This document shows, in pieces, positions 36,911-38,692 of a stretch of DNA of 38,692 bases. Positions within the stretch are counted from its first letter, which is position 1; each line of letters begins with the position of its first letter. The stretch spans positions 1-38,692 of the forward strand of contig DATMFQ010000003.1 of assembly GCA_035556075.1 (NCBI GenBank), in the 5' to 3' direction. Both the position numbers and the translations under genes were made by a program. Under the pieces are notes generated by a model. The model was not told the origin of the DNA, made no database searches, and saw only the letters and a list, made by a program, of their open reading frames with translations. The DNA is from 73-13 sp035556075. GTDB lineage: Bacteria > Actinomycetota > Actinomycetes > Actinomycetales > Microbacteriaceae.

Positions 36911-38692
36911 TCAGCCGAGCCGCTCGCTGAGCTCGAGCCAGCGGTGCTCGAGGCTGTCCCGCTCGGCCTCGAGCGCACCGATCGCCTGCATGCGCTCGGC
37001 GAGCGCGGCGTAGTCCGCCTGGTCGTGGTCGGCGAGCGCGGCGCGGTCGGCGGCGATCTGCTGGTCGAGCCTCGTGATGCGGCGTTCAGCGGCGGCGAGC
37101 TCCTTCTCGGCGGCACGACGCTCGGCACCCGAGAGGTGCTGCGCCGCGGGCTCGGCGGCGGGCTCCTCGCCGAGAGGCGGGCGATTGCCGCGCGCCAACC
37201 CGCGACCGGGTGCATCCCCCGCCGTCCGTGCCGCGGCCCCGAGCCGCAGATACTCGTCCACTCCGCCCGGCAGATGCCGGAGCCGCCCGTCGAAGAGCGC
37301 ATACTGCTGATCGGTGACGCGCTCGAGGAAGTAGCGGTCATGGGAGACGACGACCAGCGTGCCCGGCCACGAGTCGAGGAGGTCCTCGAGCGCGGCGAGC
37401 ATGTCGGTGTCGAGGTCGTTCGTCGGCTCGTCGAGGATCAGCACATTCGGCTGCTCGAGCAGGATAAGGAGGAGCTGGAGGCGGCGGCGCTGCCCGCCGG
37501 AGAGGTCCTTGACCGGGGTCGACAGCTGCGCGCTCGCGAAGCCGAGCCGCTCGAGGAGCTGGCCGGGCGAGAGCTCTTGCGCCTTCGACCCGGCGCCGAG
37601 CGTGTAGGTCGTCCGCAGGCCCGCGACGACGACGCGGACGGGGTCGTCCAGGTGCGCCTCGAGCTCGTCGAGCCGCTGGGTGAGCGTCGCGACCTTGACG
37701 GTCTTACCGCGCTTGACCCGGCCGCCCGTCGGGGTGACCGTGCCGGCGATGAGTCCGAGCAGCGTCGACTTGCCGGCACCGTTGACGCCGAGGATGCCGG
37801 TGCGCTCGCCGGGCGCGAGCCGCCATTCGACGTCCCGGAGCACCTCGCGACCGTCGTAGGCGACCGAGACGTCGAGGAGGTCGACGACGTCCTTGCCGAG
37901 GCGCTGGACGGCGAGCGACTGGAGGGCGATGGGGTCCCGGAGCTCGGGGACGTCCTCGATGAGCTGGTTCGCCGCGTCGATGCGGAATTTCGGCTTGGCC
38001 GTGCGCGCCGGTGCTCCGCGGCGCAGCCACGCGAGCTCCTTCCGCGCGAGATTCTGTCGCCGCTGCTCGACGACGGCGGCCTGCCGGTCACGCTCGACGC
38101 GCTGCAGGATGTACGCCGCATAGCCGCCCTCGAAGGACTCGACGATCCGGTCGTGCACCTCCCACATCGTCGTGCACACCTCGTCGAGAAACCAGCGATC
38201 GTGGGTCACGATGAGGAATGCGCTCTGTCCGGCCGGCCACCGGCGCCGCAGGTGCCCAGCGAGCCAGGTGATCGCCTCGACGTCGAGGTGGTTCGTCGGC
38301 TCGTCGAGGGCGAGGATGTCCCAGTCGCCGACGAGCAGCCGCGCGAGCGAGACGCGGCGGCGCTGCCCACCCGAGAGGGTCGAGATCCCGGCGTCCCAGT
38401 CGAGGTCGGCGAGCAGCCCGGCGATGACCTCGCGCACGCGCGCGTCCCCGGCCCATTCGTACTCTGCGCGGTCGCCGACGACGGACGCCCCGACCGTGCT
38501 CGACTCCTCGAGCGGGTCACCCTGGTCGAGCACCCCGATCGTGACGCCGCCGCGGACGGTCACCCGACCCGAGTCGGGAGGAATGCGGCCGGCGAGCATC
38601 GCGAGCAGGCTCGACTTCCCGTCGCCGTTGCGCCCGACGATCCCGATCCGGTCGCCCTCCTCGACGCCAAGCGTCACGGCGTCGAAGACGAC
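36911..38692 (-). CDS. ABC-F family ATPase (N-terminus outside window)
   Basis: Soluble protein with two ABC domains and no membrane segments; 593 codons are visible and the start lies beyond 38,692. First domain: Walker A VGRNGDGKSS, signature LSGGQRRRVSLARLL, Walker B ILALDEPTNHLD. An inter-domain linker with RRGAPARTAKPKFRIDAANQ follows. Second domain: Walker A LGVNGAGKST, LSGGQRRRLQLLLIL, Walker B VLILDEPTNDLD. The C-terminal 110 residues form a Glu/Ala-rich coiled coil (AERRAAEKELAAAERRITRL), as in Uup. ABC-F proteins act on the ribosome E site as translation factors or resistance proteins; the Uup-like coiled coil favours a housekeeping role. Confidence 0.92.
   Translation of the reverse strand, partial: VVFDAVTLGVEEGDRIGIVGRNGDGKSSLLAMLAGRIPPDSGRVTVRGGVTIGVLDQGDPLEESSTVGASVVGDRAEYEWAGDARVREVIAGLLADLDWDAGISTLSGGQRRRVSLARLLVGDWDILALDEPTNHLDVEAITWLAGHLRRRWPAGQSAFLIVTHDRWFLDEVCTTMWEVHDRIVESFEGGYAAYILQRVERDRQAAVVEQRRQNLARKELAWLRRGAPARTAKPKFRIDAANQLIEDVPELRDPIALQSLAVQRLGKDVVDLLDVSVAYDGREVLRDVEWRLAPGERTGILGVNGAGKSTLLGLIAGTVTPTGGRVKRGKTVKVATLTQRLDELEAHLDDPVRVVVAGLRTTYTLGAGSKAQELSPGQLLERLGFASAQLSTPVKDLSGGQRRRLQLLLILLEQPNVLILDEPTNDLDTDMLAALEDLLDSWPGTLVVVSHDRYFLERVTDQQYALFDGRLRHLPGGVDEYLRLGAAARTAGDAPGRGLARGNRPPLGEEPAAEPAAQHLSGAERRAAEKELAAAERRITRLDQQIAADRAALADHDQADYAALAERMQAIGALEAERDSLEHRWLELSERLG

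Noticed and set aside
36911..38692. ABC-F gene as an antibiotic-resistance determinant
   Set aside because: The Uup-like C-terminal coiled coil and the lack of mobile or resistance neighbours favour a housekeeping translation factor.

Overview
High-GC actinobacterial chromosome, probably Micrococcales such as Microbacteriaceae. This is inferred from GC-saturated third codon positions, frequent ATGA/GTGA overlaps and a prophage that looks like the small siphoviruses of Arthrobacter and Microbacterium; no marker gene fixes the genus. The window has three parts: a catabolic gene cluster (1-14.7 kb, followed by an MFS transporter to 16.2 kb), a complete 15.9-kb prophage (16,269-32,200) in a tRNA-Arg gene, and host housekeeping and transport genes (32.2-38.7 kb).

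Catabolic cluster. A LysR-type regulator (2659-3558) is divergent from an iron(III)/polyamine-type ABC importer (two-domain permease plus lipoprotein). It is followed by an FAD monooxygenase, an ACMSD-type amidohydrolase, a DUF3500 protein, a RidA-like protein, a tandem GlcG/HbpS protein, a zinc alcohol dehydrogenase, a second amidohydrolase, an RraA-type aldolase, a split ThDP decarboxylase and an aldehyde dehydrogenase. Four intergenic regions carry the same LysR-type palindrome, ATAG-N7-CTAT. At four of the five start codons concerned it lies 105-114 bp upstream. The block is therefore probably one regulon for uptake and degradation of an unidentified, perhaps aromatic, compound: hydroxylation, C-C or lactone hydrolysis, aldol cleavage, 2-oxo-acid decarboxylation and aldehyde oxidation. 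An MFS transporter separates it from the prophage.

Prophage. A 41-bp direct repeat (16,269-16,309 and 32,160-32,200), identical to the 3' part of tRNA-Arg(ACG), bounds the element; the intact tRNA is at the right end. One transcription direction carries integration and immunity (a small HTH protein, tyrosine integrase, membrane metalloprotease-like protein). The other carries small early genes, an HNH nuclease, terminase, portal, a protease-capsid fusion, connectors, a 407-aa tape measure, tail proteins, an M23 endolysin and a holin. The circular genome would be 15,891 bp, among the smallest tailed-phage genomes.

Main finding. The XRE repressor gene at the right end reads through the attachment core. 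In the prophage it stops in host tRNA sequence (90 aa). Joining the two prophage ends to rebuild attP extends the same frame by 12 codons to a C-terminus ending GDLGLAA, an ssrA-like degradation tag, and the stop overlaps the GTG of the next gene as GTGA. This is the architecture of integration-dependent immunity known from mycobacteriophages such as BPs: unstable repressor in the virus, stable repressor only after integration.

Right flank. tRNA-Arg, a DUF427 protein, a four-gene OpuC-type osmoprotectant importer, a two-domain VOC (CatE-like) dioxygenase and a truncated ABC-F ATPase.
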